This document shows positions 47,242 to 57,522 of a DNA stretch of 64,000 bases, in pieces. Location of the stretch: positions 112,604 through 176,603 of the forward strand of contig JAFYGK010000028.1 in NCBI GenBank assembly GCA_017543285.1. Direction: 5' to 3'. Each line of letters begins with the position of its first letter. Position 1 is the stretch's first letter. The notes below the pieces were generated by a model. That model was not told where the DNA came from. It was given only the letters and a program-made list of their open reading frames with translations, and did not search any database. This DNA is from Clostridia bacterium. GTDB lineage: Bacteria > Bacillota > Clostridia > Oscillospirales > Acutalibacteraceae. Both the position numbers and the translations under genes were made by a program.

Positions 47242-47269
47242 TTGAATATTTTTCCTGATATGATATAAT
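47242..47269 (+). promoter_or_regulatory. promoter of the DUF5412-like lipoprotein
   Basis: TTGAAT (47242-47247), 16 bases, TATAAT (47264-47269) with TGA before it. Confidence 0.75.
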
Positions 47270-47299
47270 TATAAAAAAATCGGGAGATGAAAAAAGAAT

Positions 47300-47653
47300 A
47301 TGAAAAAACCTGTTTGCTTATTTATCCTTCTTGTTTTTGTTTTGTTCCTTTGCTCGTGCGGTATGTTCGGGATGGATAACCTTCCAAAGGGAGAACTTCT
47401 CGCATCATATCCGTCGCCCGACGAAAAGTACACGGTCAACATATATCTGACCGACGGCGGAGCTACTACCGATTACGCAGTCCGGGGCGAGGCAGTTGAA
47501 GCCGAGACCGGTAAAGCGAGAAACATTTACTGGCAGTATCACGAAGACAATGCGGATGTTGTATGGATTTCCGACGATACGGTAGAGATAAACGGAATAA
47601 AACTCAATGTTCTGACCGGCAAGTATGATTATCGTTACGACGCAAATCAATGA
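47300..47653 (+). CDS. DUF5412-like lipoprotein
   Basis: 117 residues. Lipoprotein signal with lipobox-like LCSC (residues 17-20), then a short beta-rich domain. YPSPDEKYTVNIYLTDGGAT, AVRGEAVEAETGKARNIYW (shown here as patterns of the family) and INGIKLNV match the style I know for DUF5412 proteins; function unknown. It has its own promoter and ends at a strong terminator. Confidence 0.8.
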   Translation: MKKPVCLFILLVFVLFLCSCGMFGMDNLPKGELLASYPSPDEKYTVNIYLTDGGATTDYAVRGEAVEAETGKARNIYWQYHEDNADVVWISDDTVEINGIKLNVLTGKYDYRYDANQ

Positions 47654-47702
47654 TGATTCAGTAATACAATTGCCGTCAACAGCGACAATCTGTCTTGGCT
47701 CG

Positions 47703-47730
47703 AAAAAAGACCGCCGAAGCGGTCTTTTTT
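47703..47730. terminator. bidirectional terminator between lipoprotein and secA
   Basis: Perfect 12-bp stem (47703-47714 with 47719-47730), loop CGAA, six A on one side and six T on the other. Serves convergent genes. Confidence 0.95.
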
Positions 47731-47742
47731 ATATTGCTTTAA

Positions 47743-50481
47743 TCAATCGTCTTTAGCGCCGCAGCACTTTTTGTATTTTTTGCCGCTGCCGCAGGGACAG
47801 GGGTCGTTTCTGCCGATTTTCTGTGCCGCGGTTTTCCGTATCGGCTTTCTGACCGCAGTACCGTCGCTGCCGGTGTCGGTAGGCTTTGCGACCTGTTCGC
47901 GTTTGGGGGCCTCATCAGACTGGATCTGAACGGTAAGGATCATTCTTGCTGTGTCTTCCTTGATGGAATCGACCATTGCCTCGAACATATCGGAGCCTTC
48001 GATCCTGTATTCGACAACGGGGTCGTGCTGTGCGTAAGCGCGCAGCGTTATGCCCTGCTTCAGCTCTTCCATATTATCAATGTGGTCCATCCACTTGGAG
48101 TCTACATTTCTGAGCAGAACGACCCTCTCGACCTCGCGCATGGTTTCGCTGCCGATCTTCTTTTCCCTTTCTTCATACAGTTTGTATGCCTTATCCTTGA
48201 TATAATTTGCGATAAACTCCGGATCGCAGTCCTCAAGCTCCTGCGAGGTAAAATGCAGTTCGTCACCCGAGATCAGCCAGCCGTGATAATATTCACGCAA
48301 GCCTTTGATATTCCAAAGCTCGTGCTCTTCCCCGGACAGATAGCTTGCTGTTATCTGATCGACCGAGTCGTTTATCATCTTGAGTATGCTCTTGTGGATG
48401 TCTACTCCGTCCAGGACGTCGGTACGCTGCTTGTATATTATTTTTCTCTGCTGATTAAGAACATCGTCGTATTCGAGGACATGTTTTCTTATGCCGAAGT
48501 TGCGGCTCTCAAGCTTTTTCTGCGCTCCCTCAACCGAATTGCTCACCATCTTGTTTTCAATGGGAGTATTTTCATCAATTCCGAGGGTATCCATTATGCT
48601 GTTAATGCGCTCGCCTCCGAACAGACGCATCAGATCGTCCTCAAGAGACAGATAAAAACGGCTGGAGCCCTTGTCACCCTGGCGGCCGGAACGGCCTCTG
48701 AGCTGGTTATCTATACGCCGCGATTCGTGGCGCTCTGTGCCGACGATAAACAGACCGCCCGCATCGACCACCTTTTCCGCTTCGGCAGAGGTTTCCTCTC
48801 TATACTTTTTGTCAAGCTGTGCAAAGGTGTTCCTTGCGTCGATTATCTCCTGGTTTTCTGTTTCTCCGAAGCCTGTCGATTCGACTATCAGCTCCTCCGA
48901 AATGCCCATCCTGCGCATTTCGGCCTTTGCGAGATATTCAGAGTTTCCGCCGAGTACTATATCGGTGCCGCGTCCCGCCATATTTGTGGCGATTGTGACA
49001 GCTCCGAGCTTACCTGCCTGCGCGACAATTTCCGCTTCCTTTTCGTGATATTTGGCGTTGAGCACATTATGAGCTATTCCGCGCTTTGAAAGAAGCTTGG
49101 ACAGTATTTCCGATTTCTCGATGGAAATGGTACCGACAAGCACCGGCTGACCCTTTGCGTGACATTCGGCTATCTGATTGATGACAGCGTTGAATTTGCC
49201 CCGCTCGGTTTTATAAATAGCGTCGGGATAGTCGATCCTTATCATTGGCATGTTGGTCGGAACCGCGACGCAGTCGAGCTTATATATGGTCTGGAATTCT
49301 TCTTCCTCGGTCAGCGCGGTACCGGTCATTCCGGAGAGCTTGTCGTAAAGTCGGAAATAGTTCTGGAAGGTGATGGTTGCGAGCGTTTTGGACTCGTTTG
49401 CCACCTCTACGCCTTCCTTTGCCTCTATCGCCTGGTGCAGACCCTCGTTGTACCGTCTGCCGAACATGAGTCGTCCGGTGAATTCATCGACTATGATAAC
49501 CTCTCCGTCCTTGACTACATAATCTACGTCCCGCTTCATAATGCCCCATGCCTTAATGGCCTGATTGATGTGGTGAAGCAGGGTCATGTTGTCGGCGTCC
49601 ATAAGATTTTCTATGTTAAACGCCTTTTCGGCCTTGGCGACGCCTGAGCTTGTCAGCGTTGCGGTCTTTGCCTTTTCATCTACAATATAGTCGCCGTCGA
49701 CGTCGTCGTTGATCTCTTTGTCGTCAAGCTCCTTTACCTTATACATTTTGAGCCCTCTGGCAAAATGATTTGCAAACTGGTAAAGGTCGGTCGATTTGTC
49801 TCCCTTGCCGGAAATGATCAGCGGAGTTCTCGCCTCATCAATGAGAATGGAGTCGACCTCATCGACGATTGCGAATCTGTGGCCTCTCTGCACACAGTCC
49901 TTTTTGTAAATTACCATGTTGTCGCGCAGATAGTCAAAGCCCATTTCGTTGTTTGTTCCGTAGGTAATATCGGCGGCGTAAGCCTCTCTGCGCTGTTCGG
50001 TATTGAGGTCGTGAACTATAAGGCCAACCTTGAGCCCAAGCCATTTATATATTTTTCCCATCCATTCGGAGTCGCGCTTTGCAAGATAATCATTGACCGT
50101 GACGATATGAACGCCCTCGCCGGACAAGCCGTTAAGATAAGCCGGCAGGGTTGCAACGAGCGTCTTGCCTTCACCGGTTTTCATTTCGGCAATTCTGCCC
50201 TGATGGAGAATGATGCCGCCTATAACCTGAACGGGAAAATGCTTCATCCCAAGGACGCGCCAGGAAGCCTCGCGGCATACGGCGAATGCGTCGGGAAGAA
50301 TATCGTCCAGAGTTTCTCCGTCGGCCAGTCTGCCCTTTAAAATTGCCGTCTGGCTTTGAAGCTCGCTGTCGCTCATGGCCTGATACTTGCTCTCCAGCGA
50401 CAGAACCTGATTTTTGATCGGCTCAATGCGCTTTAGCTCACGCTTTGAGTAATCGCCGAAGATGGTTTTAAATATATTCAT
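47743..50481 (-). CDS. secA: preprotein translocase ATPase SecA
   Basis: Motor of the Sec export pathway. 912 residues. Walker [18 protein letters not shown] (about 100), [20 protein letters not shown], the preprotein cross-linking and helical scaffold regions, [24 protein letters not shown], and a C-terminal SEC-C zinc motif [14 protein letters not shown] that binds SecB-like partners or phospholipid. GGAGG lies 9-13 bases before the ATG. Monocistronic; its upstream region carries the dyad at 50511-50541. Confidence 0.98.
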   Translation of the reverse strand: MNIFKTIFGDYSKRELKRIEPIKNQVLSLESKYQAMSDSELQSQTAILKGRLADGETLDDILPDAFAVCREASWRVLGMKHFPVQVIGGIILHQGRIAEMKTGEGKTLVATLPAYLNGLSGEGVHIVTVNDYLAKRDSEWMGKIYKWLGLKVGLIVHDLNTEQRREAYAADITYGTNNEMGFDYLRDNMVIYKKDCVQRGHRFAIVDEVDSILIDEARTPLIISGKGDKSTDLYQFANHFARGLKMYKVKELDDKEINDDVDGDYIVDEKAKTATLTSSGVAKAEKAFNIENLMDADNMTLLHHINQAIKAWGIMKRDVDYVVKDGEVIIVDEFTGRLMFGRRYNEGLHQAIEAKEGVEVANESKTLATITFQNYFRLYDKLSGMTGTALTEEEEFQTIYKLDCVAVPTNMPMIRIDYPDAIYKTERGKFNAVINQIAECHAKGQPVLVGTISIEKSEILSKLLSKRGIAHNVLNAKYHEKEAEIVAQAGKLGAVTIATNMAGRGTDIVLGGNSEYLAKAEMRRMGISEELIVESTGFGETENQEIIDARNTFAQLDKKYREETSAEAEKVVDAGGLFIVGTERHESRRIDNQLRGRSGRQGDKGSSRFYLSLEDDLMRLFGGERINSIMDTLGIDENTPIENKMVSNSVEGAQKKLESRNFGIRKHVLEYDDVLNQQRKIIYKQRTDVLDGVDIHKSILKMINDSVDQITASYLSGEEHELWNIKGLREYYHGWLISGDELHFTSQELEDCDPEFIANYIKDKAYKLYEEREKKIGSETMREVERVVLLRNVDSKWMDHIDNMEELKQGITLRAYAQHDPVVEYRIEGSDMFEAMVDSIKEDTARMILTVQIQSDEAPKREQVAKPTDTGSDGTAVRKPIRKTAAQKIGRNDPCPCGSGKKYKKCCGAKDD

Positions 50482-50510
50482 TTATTTTCCTCCGTAGATA
50501 ATAAAACAGT

Positions 50511-50544
50511 AATCGCTGTAATCATCCCAATTACAGCGATTATA
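50511..50544 (-). promoter_or_regulatory. 12-bp dyad overlapping the secA -10 region
   Basis: AATCGCTGTAAT (50511-50522) and its exact complement (50530-50541), 7 bases apart. On the minus strand TATAAT (50544-50539) with TG before it overlaps the upstream arm, so the dyad spans the likely start point of secA. It could be an operator, or an intrinsic terminator for the upstream lipoprotein gene because CTGTTTTATT follows it. No good -35 box was found. Confidence 0.5.
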
Positions 50545-50646
50545 TCATATTGAAGCGGCTAACATTTTAAAAAACAGTAAATATTGTAATTTTGTTATTG
50601 CCGTCCGTCGGTTTCAGGCTTTCGGGGATCGCAATACAATTCCGGA

Positions 50647-51531
50647 TTAATAATTCAGCTTATACTTTATGAGTCTGAGCGAGCTGAAATCATCGCCGCC
50701 CTTGTTCTTTACGGTGGCGACGCCAGTGCCTACGAATGTCAGTCTGCTGTCGGTTTTGGCGTCTGTGGGATCCATGTAGTAAAGGCTCTTGTCGGTGACG
50801 TAATCGCCCGGGTTATTATACTTGTCAACAGTATAAATAGCAAAATGTATCTCAAAATTGCCGTTGGGAAGTTCCAATACCTGTTCTGCAACCGACATTT
50901 GATTGTAGACAAAATCGACATCCGACGGGAAATAAAAATATTCGCCGTCATACTGAATATCCCACCAGTAGCTGTAGGAGGATTTGGGCTTGCTCAGGGT
51001 GGTATCAAAATATCTTTTGAGCTTTTTGTTTACCTGCTTTAAGGTGAGCATGCATTCACCGTTTTCATTGCCGTAAATATCGCTCGGAGTGTTGATTCTG
51101 CTGTTGAGGTAAGCAAAGCCTATCATCTGATTGAAGTCCTTTTTGGACACGTCGAAGTTCCCCATATCCTGCTCGGAGAAATTGCTCAGGAAAATGTTGA
51201 TATTATACTGCTCCTTGCCGTAAACCAGCCACGGAATCGGATCGCCTGAGGCTTTGCTTGAAGTGGACTTGGAGCTGCTTTCATACTTTGAAGGCGGTTC
51301 GTCGGTCTCGGGCATAGGTTCGGAAGAGGGTTCCTCCGATGATGAGGGCTCAATTATCGAGCTCGGCTCGGACGAAGGCTCGGGCTTCGACTGAGGCTCG
51401 GAGGACGGTTCTGACACGTCCTGAGCCTGTGAGGAGGAAACCGGTTTTTTGGGTAACAGATTGAGTTTTAAGCATGAGGAAAATGCCGCGGCGATAAACA
51501 ACGCCAGCAATAATGAGATCACCTTTTTCAT
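50647..51531 (-). CDS. lipoprotein with Ser/Glu/Pro-rich linker, unknown function
   Basis: I do not recognise the family. 294 residues: signal peptide with lipobox FSSC (17-20), a low-complexity stretch of Ser, Glu and Pro (about 30-95) with repeated SSEP/EPSS units typical of cell-wall-spanning linkers, then an about 195-residue globular domain starting IPWLVYGKEQYNINIFLSNF. The globular part has many Tyr and Asn and alternating beta-like segments. GGAAAGAG precedes the ATG. It lies 49 bases after mfd on the same strand and may be read from the pth promoter. Confidence 0.85.
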   Translation of the reverse strand: MKKVISLLLALFIAAAFSSCLKLNLLPKKPVSSSQAQDVSEPSSEPQSKPEPSSEPSSIIEPSSSEEPSSEPMPETDEPPSKYESSSKSTSSKASGDPIPWLVYGKEQYNINIFLSNFSEQDMGNFDVSKKDFNQMIGFAYLNSRINTPSDIYGNENGECMLTLKQVNKKLKRYFDTTLSKPKSSYSYWWDIQYDGEYFYFPSDVDFVYNQMSVAEQVLELPNGNFEIHFAIYTVDKYNNPGDYVTDKSLYYMDPTDAKTDSRLTFVGTGVATVKNKGGDDFSSLRLIKYKLNY

Positions 51532-51580
51532 TTTTCTCTTCCTTTCTGTTTTTTATATCTCTTAAACAACCGTTCGGCGT

Positions 51581-54500
51581 TTATTCGGACGGATTTCTTT
51601 TGCCGCCTGAAAGCCCCTTCATCAGGTTAAGTACCTCGTGCATGCAGTCGATACTTCGCTGACCGTTTCTTATCCTTGCGGCAATGTGCGGTTTTGCTCC
51701 TGCATTTATATAAACCCTGCTCTTCATCAGCGAGGATAACTGGGACACGGTCTGCAAATCAAATTTCTTCATGTAAAAAAGCAGCGTGTCGTTGTTCTGA
51801 GAAATCTCGTTCACTCCCAAAGAAGCCGCCAGATTGCGCAGACTTGCAATCTCGATAAGCCCGTAAACCGAATCGGGCGGATCGCCAAATCGGTCGATAA
51901 GCTCATCCAGCACGTCGGAAGCGTCGTCTTTTGTGCGGATGTCTGCTATACGCTTGTATATTTCCAGCCGGTGGTTGGACGATTCTATATAATCCTCCGG
52001 AATGTGCGCCTCTATCTGCACGTCCACAAGACACTCCGGCTCGAACATTTCGTCACGGCTTTCGCCCTTTTCCTCTTTTACAGCTTCGTTCAGCAGCCGT
52101 ATATACATCTCATATCCGACAGCGTCCATGTGTCCGTGCTGCTGCGAGCCTAAAACATTGCCTGCGCCCCTTATCTCAAGATCGCGCATGGCGATATGAA
52201 ATCCCGAACCGAATTCGGTGAAATCCCTTATCGCCGTAAGTCGCTTTGTGGATACCTCGCTCAGCGCCTTACCCTTGACAAAGGTCATATAAGCGTAAGC
52301 CATTCGGGAAGAGCGCCCGACTCTGCCGCGTATCTGGTGAAGCTGCGAAAGACCGAAACGGTCGGCGTTTTCTATGATAAGAGTATTGCAGTTTGGAACA
52401 TCGACACCGGTTTCTATTATGGTGGTGCATACCAATATATCAATTTCACCGTCCAGCAGCTCGCGCCATATATCCGAAAGCTCCTCTTCACTCATTTTGC
52501 CGTGAGCGATACCTATCCGAGCCTCAGGACACATTTGCTGTATTTTGGCAGCGCATCGGTCGATAGTCTCCACCCGGTTGTGCAGATAGTAAACCTGTCC
52601 GCCTCTGGACAGCTCGCGGCGGATGGCCTCCTCAATCACCCAGCGGTCATATTCAAGCACATAGGTCTGCACCGGACGCCTGTCCATCGGAGCTTCCTCG
52701 ATAATAGAGATGTCCCTCATTCCGCTCATTGCCATGTTGAGGGTGCGCGGTATGGGAGTAGCGGAAAGGGTCAGGCAATCCACCGTCGGGTAAAGCTCTT
52801 TAAGGCGCTCCTTATGCGCGACGCCGAAGCGCTGTTCTTCATCGACGATGAGCAGCCCCAGTGATTTGAACTTTATATCCTTTTGTATTATCCTGTGCGT
52901 GCCGACTATTATATCTATCTCACCGCGCCGCAGTTTTTCGATTATCTCCGCCTGCTGCCTTTGCGAGCGAAAGCGCGACAGCATTTCCACACGAACGGGA
53001 AAGCCCTCCATTCGCTGCAAAATGGTCTGGTAGTGCTGCCATGCAAGAATCGTCGTCGGCACAAGTATGGCGCATTGCTTTGATTCGAGCACGCATTTGA
53101 AAGCGGCCCGCAGGGCAACCTCGGTCTTGCCGAAGCCAACGTCGCCGCAGAGAAGCCGGTCCATCGGTACGGTACGCTGCATATCCTGCTTTATTTCGTC
53201 TATGCAGCGGAGCTGGTCATCGGTCTCCTCATAAGGAAACCGGCATTCAAAATCTTTTTGCCATTCACTGTCTTCCGAAAAGGCTATGCCTTTTATGCTC
53301 ATGCGCTGGGAATAGAGCTTGGTCAGCTCTTTTGCCATATCCTTTACGGCGGAACGAACGCGGGATTTTGCCCTTTGCCAGTTGTCCGAACCGAGACGGT
53401 TTATTCTGACTGCGCCGTCTTCACCCGCGCCGATATATTTTGAAACAAGATCAAGCTGAGTAACAGGAACATATAAAACGTCGCCCTTGGCATAGCTTAT
53501 CTTGATATAGTCCTTGACTATGCCCTGAGTATTGATTTTGGATATGCCCGAATAAATGCCTATGCCGTGTGTTGAATGCACCACATAGTCTCCGACAGAC
53601 AGTTGTTCAAGGCTGCGCAGAGCCTGTCCCGCGTGTTTGGGCTTTTGTCTTTTGCGGCTGCGCTCGCTTGAAACATTGCCCTGAGTTATCAGCGTAAAAT
53701 ATGCGTTGGGGTAATCGAAGCCGTAGTTCAGTTTGCCCGGCATCACCGTGACCGCGCCGAAATTCAGGCGGTCGGGATCAACGGCATAGAGGGCGTTTAT
53801 TCCGTCGTCGCGCAGATCGTCCGCCAATATCCTGGCCGATTTTGCCGTGCCTGCAAGCACAACAACGGCACGGTTTTGCACTGCGGATCCTGTTATATCG
53901 TCCTTAAGCAGCGCAACATTTCCGCTCCACGGCGATAATTGACGCATATTGAAGCTGAACAGCTCCTTTACAGGTACATCATAGGCGGAACGGGCAAAGG
54001 AATCAAGGAACACTCCTCTTTTCCCGCAAATACTCTGTAAATAATCATAGCCCTCCGAGAAGGATGTCATTTCCTTCGATAAAATGCCGTTTTCGAGAAG
54101 CGAAGCGACGGTTTCACCAAGAAGAGTCAAGCTCCCCTTGAGTCTGTCCCTGACATGCGACGGCTCCGAGATAAACAGAATGTCGTTTTCGCCGATATAG
54201 TCAAAAAGCGTAACCGGATTTTCGTATGCGAGCGGTAGGTATCTATCTATTGACGACGGAAATGCGCCTGTGCTTTCTATCTGTTGTATATCGGCATACA
54301 GCTTTTCTTTTACGGCGGCGGCACGCTTGCCGCGCTGGGAAGCAGCGACGGCCCTGAGCTTTTCCGTAAGCGTTCCGAGGCTGTCAAAAAGTACCTCGCT
54401 CGCCGGCGTTACCGTAGCTTGGTCTGTGCTGTCGGTACGCCGCTGGGTATCGGGATCAAAGAAGGATATGGAATCTATCTCATCGCCCCATAGTTCAATT

Positions 54501-55075
54501 CGGAACGGCTGACTGAATCCCGGCGCGAAAAAATCTATTATACCGCCGCGCACCGAAAACTGCCCTATGCCGTCCACCTGCCCGGCGCGGGCATAGCCGT
54601 TGGAAACAAGCCGCGCGCAAATCTCATTGAGATTTGTCGTTTCGCCCAGTTTATATGTTCCGGTAAGAGCCTTGAGCTTTTCCTTCGGTATAGTGTGAAG
54701 CAGGGCCGAATCGGCGCAGGCGACGACGATTTTCGGTTCGTCATCGCGGCAAATTGCCGAAAGTGTGTCTATGCGCTGCTGTTCAAATTCATGTGAAACG
54801 CCTTCGAATGAATGAAAGCTGAGCTGGCGGGAACCGAAATGAAGCGGTTTTTGTCCCATTTCCGTCAGATCCTGCACCATGCGCGCCGCCTCGTTTTCAT
54901 CACCGCACAGAACAAAGGCTCCGCATTTGTTGTCGATGCAGAGTGTGTTTATTATATTAGCCTTGTGGATGTGCGCCGTACCGGATATGCCGATAGGATA
55001 CCTTTTCATGCCGACAGAAGACAGAAGATCCTGATACTCGGCGTATTCACGAAGCGCCTGACTGATTATCTTCAT
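51581..55075 (-). CDS. mfd: transcription-repair coupling factor Mfd
   Basis: Removes stalled RNA polymerase and recruits UvrA to template-strand lesions. 1164 residues. UvrB-homology modules at the N-terminus (VDGIGQFSVRGGIIDFFAP), RNA polymerase-interacting domain (VGDYVVHSTHGIGIYSG, about 490), helicase domain with CGDVGFGKTEVALRA (about 645), VDEEQRFGV, and a C-terminal TRCF domain. 11 bases after pth. Functional partner uvrB is at 7-9 kb in the window. Confidence 0.97.
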   Translation of the reverse strand: MKIISQALREYAEYQDLLSSVGMKRYPIGISGTAHIHKANIINTLCIDNKCGAFVLCGDENEAARMVQDLTEMGQKPLHFGSRQLSFHSFEGVSHEFEQQRIDTLSAICRDDEPKIVVACADSALLHTIPKEKLKALTGTYKLGETTNLNEICARLVSNGYARAGQVDGIGQFSVRGGIIDFFAPGFSQPFRIELWGDEIDSISFFDPDTQRRTDSTDQATVTPASEVLFDSLGTLTEKLRAVAASQRGKRAAAVKEKLYADIQQIESTGAFPSSIDRYLPLAYENPVTLFDYIGENDILFISEPSHVRDRLKGSLTLLGETVASLLENGILSKEMTSFSEGYDYLQSICGKRGVFLDSFARSAYDVPVKELFSFNMRQLSPWSGNVALLKDDITGSAVQNRAVVVLAGTAKSARILADDLRDDGINALYAVDPDRLNFGAVTVMPGKLNYGFDYPNAYFTLITQGNVSSERSRKRQKPKHAGQALRSLEQLSVGDYVVHSTHGIGIYSGISKINTQGIVKDYIKISYAKGDVLYVPVTQLDLVSKYIGAGEDGAVRINRLGSDNWQRAKSRVRSAVKDMAKELTKLYSQRMSIKGIAFSEDSEWQKDFECRFPYEETDDQLRCIDEIKQDMQRTVPMDRLLCGDVGFGKTEVALRAAFKCVLESKQCAILVPTTILAWQHYQTILQRMEGFPVRVEMLSRFRSQRQQAEIIEKLRRGEIDIIVGTHRIIQKDIKFKSLGLLIVDEEQRFGVAHKERLKELYPTVDCLTLSATPIPRTLNMAMSGMRDISIIEEAPMDRRPVQTYVLEYDRWVIEEAIRRELSRGGQVYYLHNRVETIDRCAAKIQQMCPEARIGIAHGKMSEEELSDIWRELLDGEIDILVCTTIIETGVDVPNCNTLIIENADRFGLSQLHQIRGRVGRSSRMAYAYMTFVKGKALSEVSTKRLTAIRDFTEFGSGFHIAMRDLEIRGAGNVLGSQQHGHMDAVGYEMYIRLLNEAVKEEKGESRDEMFEPECLVDVQIEAHIPEDYIESSNHRLEIYKRIADIRTKDDASDVLDELIDRFGDPPDSVYGLIEIASLRNLAASLGVNEISQNNDTLLFYMKKFDLQTVSQLSSLMKSRVYINAGAKPHIAARIRNGQRSIDCMHEVLNLMKGLSGGKRNPSE

Positions 55076-55086
55076 GAATTACCTGT

Positions 55087-55689
55087 TCAATTAAAGTCGG
55101 CCATAGCCTGCTGGATATCACCGTTTACAATCAGCTCGACCGCTTTGACCGCGCTTTCAATAGCCTCTTTAAGCGGTGTGATCTCGTCCTTTTTAAAGGA
55201 AGAAAGCACCCAGTCGGCGAGGTCAAAATCGGGGTGGGGTTTTGCGCCTATACCGATCTTGACGCGCGGAAACTGATCGCTGCCGGAGAGGTAAATAATG
55301 GAACGCATGCCCTTTTGTCCGCCGTCGCTGCCCTTTTGTCTTATTCGAATCCTGCCTACAGGGAGCGATATATCGTCGAATATTACGATAACTCTTTCGG
55401 GCGGAACCTTGTAAAAGCTCATGGCTTCGGTCACAGACTGACCGGAATTATTCATGAATGTCTGCGGTTTTAAAAGCAGCAGGCGTTTATCGCCCATTTT
55501 CAGATCGCCGCAAATCCCCTTGAATTTAATCCTGTTTATTTTTACGTTGTGTTTTTCGGCAAACAGATCAAGCGCGAGAAAACCGGAGTTGTGCCGTGTA
55601 TTTTCATATTGCCGTCCGGGGTTGCCCAGACCGACAATTATGTAATCGACGTTGCCGGATGGCATAACCTTTTTTCTGAAAAAACCCAA
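55087..55689 (-). CDS. pth: peptidyl-tRNA hydrolase
   Basis: Releases tRNA from dropped-off peptidyl-tRNA. 200 residues. IIVGLGNPGRQYENTRHNSGF (given by its parts GLGNPG and TRHN, with catalytic His), FMNNSGQ and VIFDDISLPVGRIRIRQKGS with GGQKG are diagnostic. TTG start at 55689 has GGAGG at normal spacing; an internal ATG at 55665 has a poorly placed site. The start therefore carries a short extra N-terminus. Upstream of mfd, as commonly seen in Bacillota. Confidence 0.93.
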   Translation of the reverse strand: MGFFRKKVMPSGNVDYIIVGLGNPGRQYENTRHNSGFLALDLFAEKHNVKINRIKFKGICGDLKMGDKRLLLLKPQTFMNNSGQSVTEAMSFYKVPPERVIVIFDDISLPVGRIRIRQKGSDGGQKGMRSIIYLSGSDQFPRVKIGIGAKPHPDFDLADWVLSSFKKDEITPLKEAIESAVKAVELIVNGDIQQAMADFN

Positions 55690-55769
55690 AATTTCCTCCG
55701 TAACGCAGTATAGCGCCCTGCGGAATTTATCCGGGGCGTGGAATGCTGAATAACTTTATATATAATTAT

Positions 55770-55797
55770 ATTATAGTCTCCCTGCGGATATTGTCAA
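55770..55797 (-). promoter_or_regulatory. promoter of the pth-mfd operon
   Basis: Minus strand TTGACA (55797-55792), 16 bases, TATAAT (55775-55770). Confidence 0.85.
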
Positions 55798-55836
55798 GAA
55801 ACAGCGGCGGCGCTGATCAAATTATTCTGCGGAATA

Positions 55837-55866
55837 TTGACAAATCATGTCGAAATGTGGTATACA
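55837..55866 (+). promoter_or_regulatory. promoter of proC
   Basis: TTGACA (55837-55842), 18 bases, TATACA (55861-55866) with TGG before it. Divergent from the pth promoter 39 bases away. Confidence 0.8.
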
Positions 55867-55940
55867 GATAAAAAGAAAAAGAAAAAACGAGGATTCGTTT
55901 ATTTCTATCAGCCGAAGTCGGCAGAAATGAGGTTAACAAT

Positions 55941-56738
55941 ATGAAAACTGCGTTTATAGGAGCCGGAAACATGGCAACGGCAATAATCGGAGGCATGCTC
56001 GGAAGCGGCGTTGTTCAGGCGCAGAATATTTTCGTCAGCGATCCCGACCTGTCAAAGCAAAACGCTATGCGTGAATTGGGCGTCACCGTCTGCAAAAGCT
56101 CCGGAGAAGCCGCAGAAGCGGCCGATTATGTTTTCTTATGCGTAAAGCCGCAGATATATGAGATAGCGCTTGGTCAGATCAAAGACAGCGTAACGCCGGA
56201 CAAGGTGATAATATCAATCGCAGCAGGAATTTCCACGGGTTACGTCACTTCGCAGCTCGGCTGTGACTGCCCTGTTATCCGCGTCATGCCAAACACCCCC
56301 CTGCTTTTAAGCTGCGGCGCGACCGCGCTTTGCAAGGGAAAATTCGCAACCGATAAGCAGCTTGACACAGTCAGAAGCATTTTTGATAACGGCGGCGTTA
56401 CCGAAATACTGAATGAAGATAAGATGAACGAAATCATCGCCGTAAACGGCAGCAGCCCGGCCTATGTGTATCTGCTTGCCAAGGCCATGCTTGACGGCGC
56501 AAAACAGCAGGGTATTGAAGAGACTGCGGCGCTGCGGCTTATTTGTCAAACCATCTTAGGCAGCGCAAAAATGCTTATAGAATCAGGAAAGACTCCGCAG
56601 CAGCTCATCGATATGGTGGCTTCGCCCGGAGGCACTACCCTGGCTTCGCTGGACAGCTTTGAGAAAAGCGGCTTTGAGCAGTCCGTGATTGACGCCATGC
56701 AGGCCTGTACGAACAGGGCCAACGAACTCGCAAGGTAA
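55941..56738 (+). CDS. proC: pyrroline-5-carboxylate reductase
   Basis: Last step of proline synthesis, NAD(P)H dependent. 265 residues. Rossmann FIGAGNMATAIIGGML at residues 4-19, VKPQIYE, RVMPNTPLLLSCGATAL and the C-terminal MVASPGGTTLASL motif with EAMQ-like DAMQACTNRANEL are diagnostic. No clear strong Shine-Dalgarno (GAGG 13 bases upstream). Confidence 0.97.
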   Translation: MKTAFIGAGNMATAIIGGMLGSGVVQAQNIFVSDPDLSKQNAMRELGVTVCKSSGEAAEAADYVFLCVKPQIYEIALGQIKDSVTPDKVIISIAAGISTGYVTSQLGCDCPVIRVMPNTPLLLSCGATALCKGKFATDKQLDTVRSIFDNGGVTEILNEDKMNEIIAVNGSSPAYVYLLAKAMLDGAKQQGIEETAALRLICQTILGSAKMLIESGKTPQQLIDMVASPGGTTLASLDSFEKSGFEQSVIDAMQACTNRANELAR

Positions 56739-56829
56739 ACCAGTCATCAATAAAGACCGGACATCATATATTTTACCGTCGGCAAAAACCGGCGGTAATT
56801 TTTTATTAAGCACAGGAGCCTTGCGAAAA

Positions 56830-57459
56830 ATGAAAAGGATGTCTTCAAAAAGACCGATAAGACTTATATCACCGATGTGGAAAAAAGACAGGTGCTTTGT
56901 TGTCTGCGCGCTGTTTTTTGCCGCCGGACTGACAACCGGATGCATCGTTTCCTGCGGATATGTCGGAGAGCGCGGCGGAATAATTTCGGCAATAGCGGAG
57001 GAATATGTTTTATCGAAGCCTTCCGAGACAATACCGCAGACCTTTTTTTCGTCTTTCGCCTCGTTGTCGCCTTACATCCTTGCTGTTTTTTTGCTCGGAT
57101 TCTGCGCGTTGGGCACTCCACTTGTTCCCGCCGCGGCGGCCCTTCGCGGAATAGGGCTCGGAGCAATGCTGGGACACATGTATTCTGTTCACGGGATGAA
57201 GGGAATGATTTTCAGCTTGCTCATTATTATTCCTCCGGCAATTATTTCGCTGTCCGCTCTGCTCTTGTCGTGCAGAGAAGCTATGCATTTTTCCTCACGG
57301 ATGTTTTCCTGTTTTTTGTCAAATTCAAGCCGACCTGAAAAAATTCCCGACATGAAAAGATACTGCCTGAAATTCATCATTTTCTTTTTTATGATCGTTG
57401 CAGCCTCTCTCGTCGACTGTCTTTTCACGCTTCTTTTTTCCGGTTTGATCTCCTTTTGA
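56830..57459 (+). CDS. spoIIM: stage II sporulation protein M
   Basis: Membrane protein of the SpoIIDMP peptidoglycan-remodelling machine needed for forespore engulfment. 209 residues from ATG 56830 (AGGAG 12 bases upstream); the longer frame begins inside proC and is rejected. Five hydrophobic helices. FVVCALFFAAGLTTGCIV near 20-38, LGTPLVPAAAALRGIGLGAMLG and the C-terminal membrane helix fit the SpoIIM/DUF95 family. Sequence conservation in this family is low. Confidence 0.88.
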   Translation: MKRMSSKRPIRLISPMWKKDRCFVVCALFFAAGLTTGCIVSCGYVGERGGIISAIAEEYVLSKPSETIPQTFFSSFASLSPYILAVFLLGFCALGTPLVPAAAALRGIGLGAMLGHMYSVHGMKGMIFSLLIIIPPAIISLSALLLSCREAMHFSSRMFSCFLSNSSRPEKIPDMKRYCLKFIIFFFMIVAASLVDCLFTLLFSGLISF

Positions 57460-57522
57460 ATCATTAATGCAAAAACAGACAACAATAACAAAAACAGAAA
57501 TAAAAACAGGGAGAAACAATAA

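Noticed and set aside
48025..49089. 354-codon open frame antisense to secA
   Set aside because: Cys/Leu-rich shadow translation of the secA coding strand; no supporting signals.
51280..51430. Short repeats in the lipoprotein gene as a CRISPR or tandem-repeat locus
   Set aside because: They encode an in-frame Ser/Glu/Pro linker with variable codons; no spacers or constant repeats.
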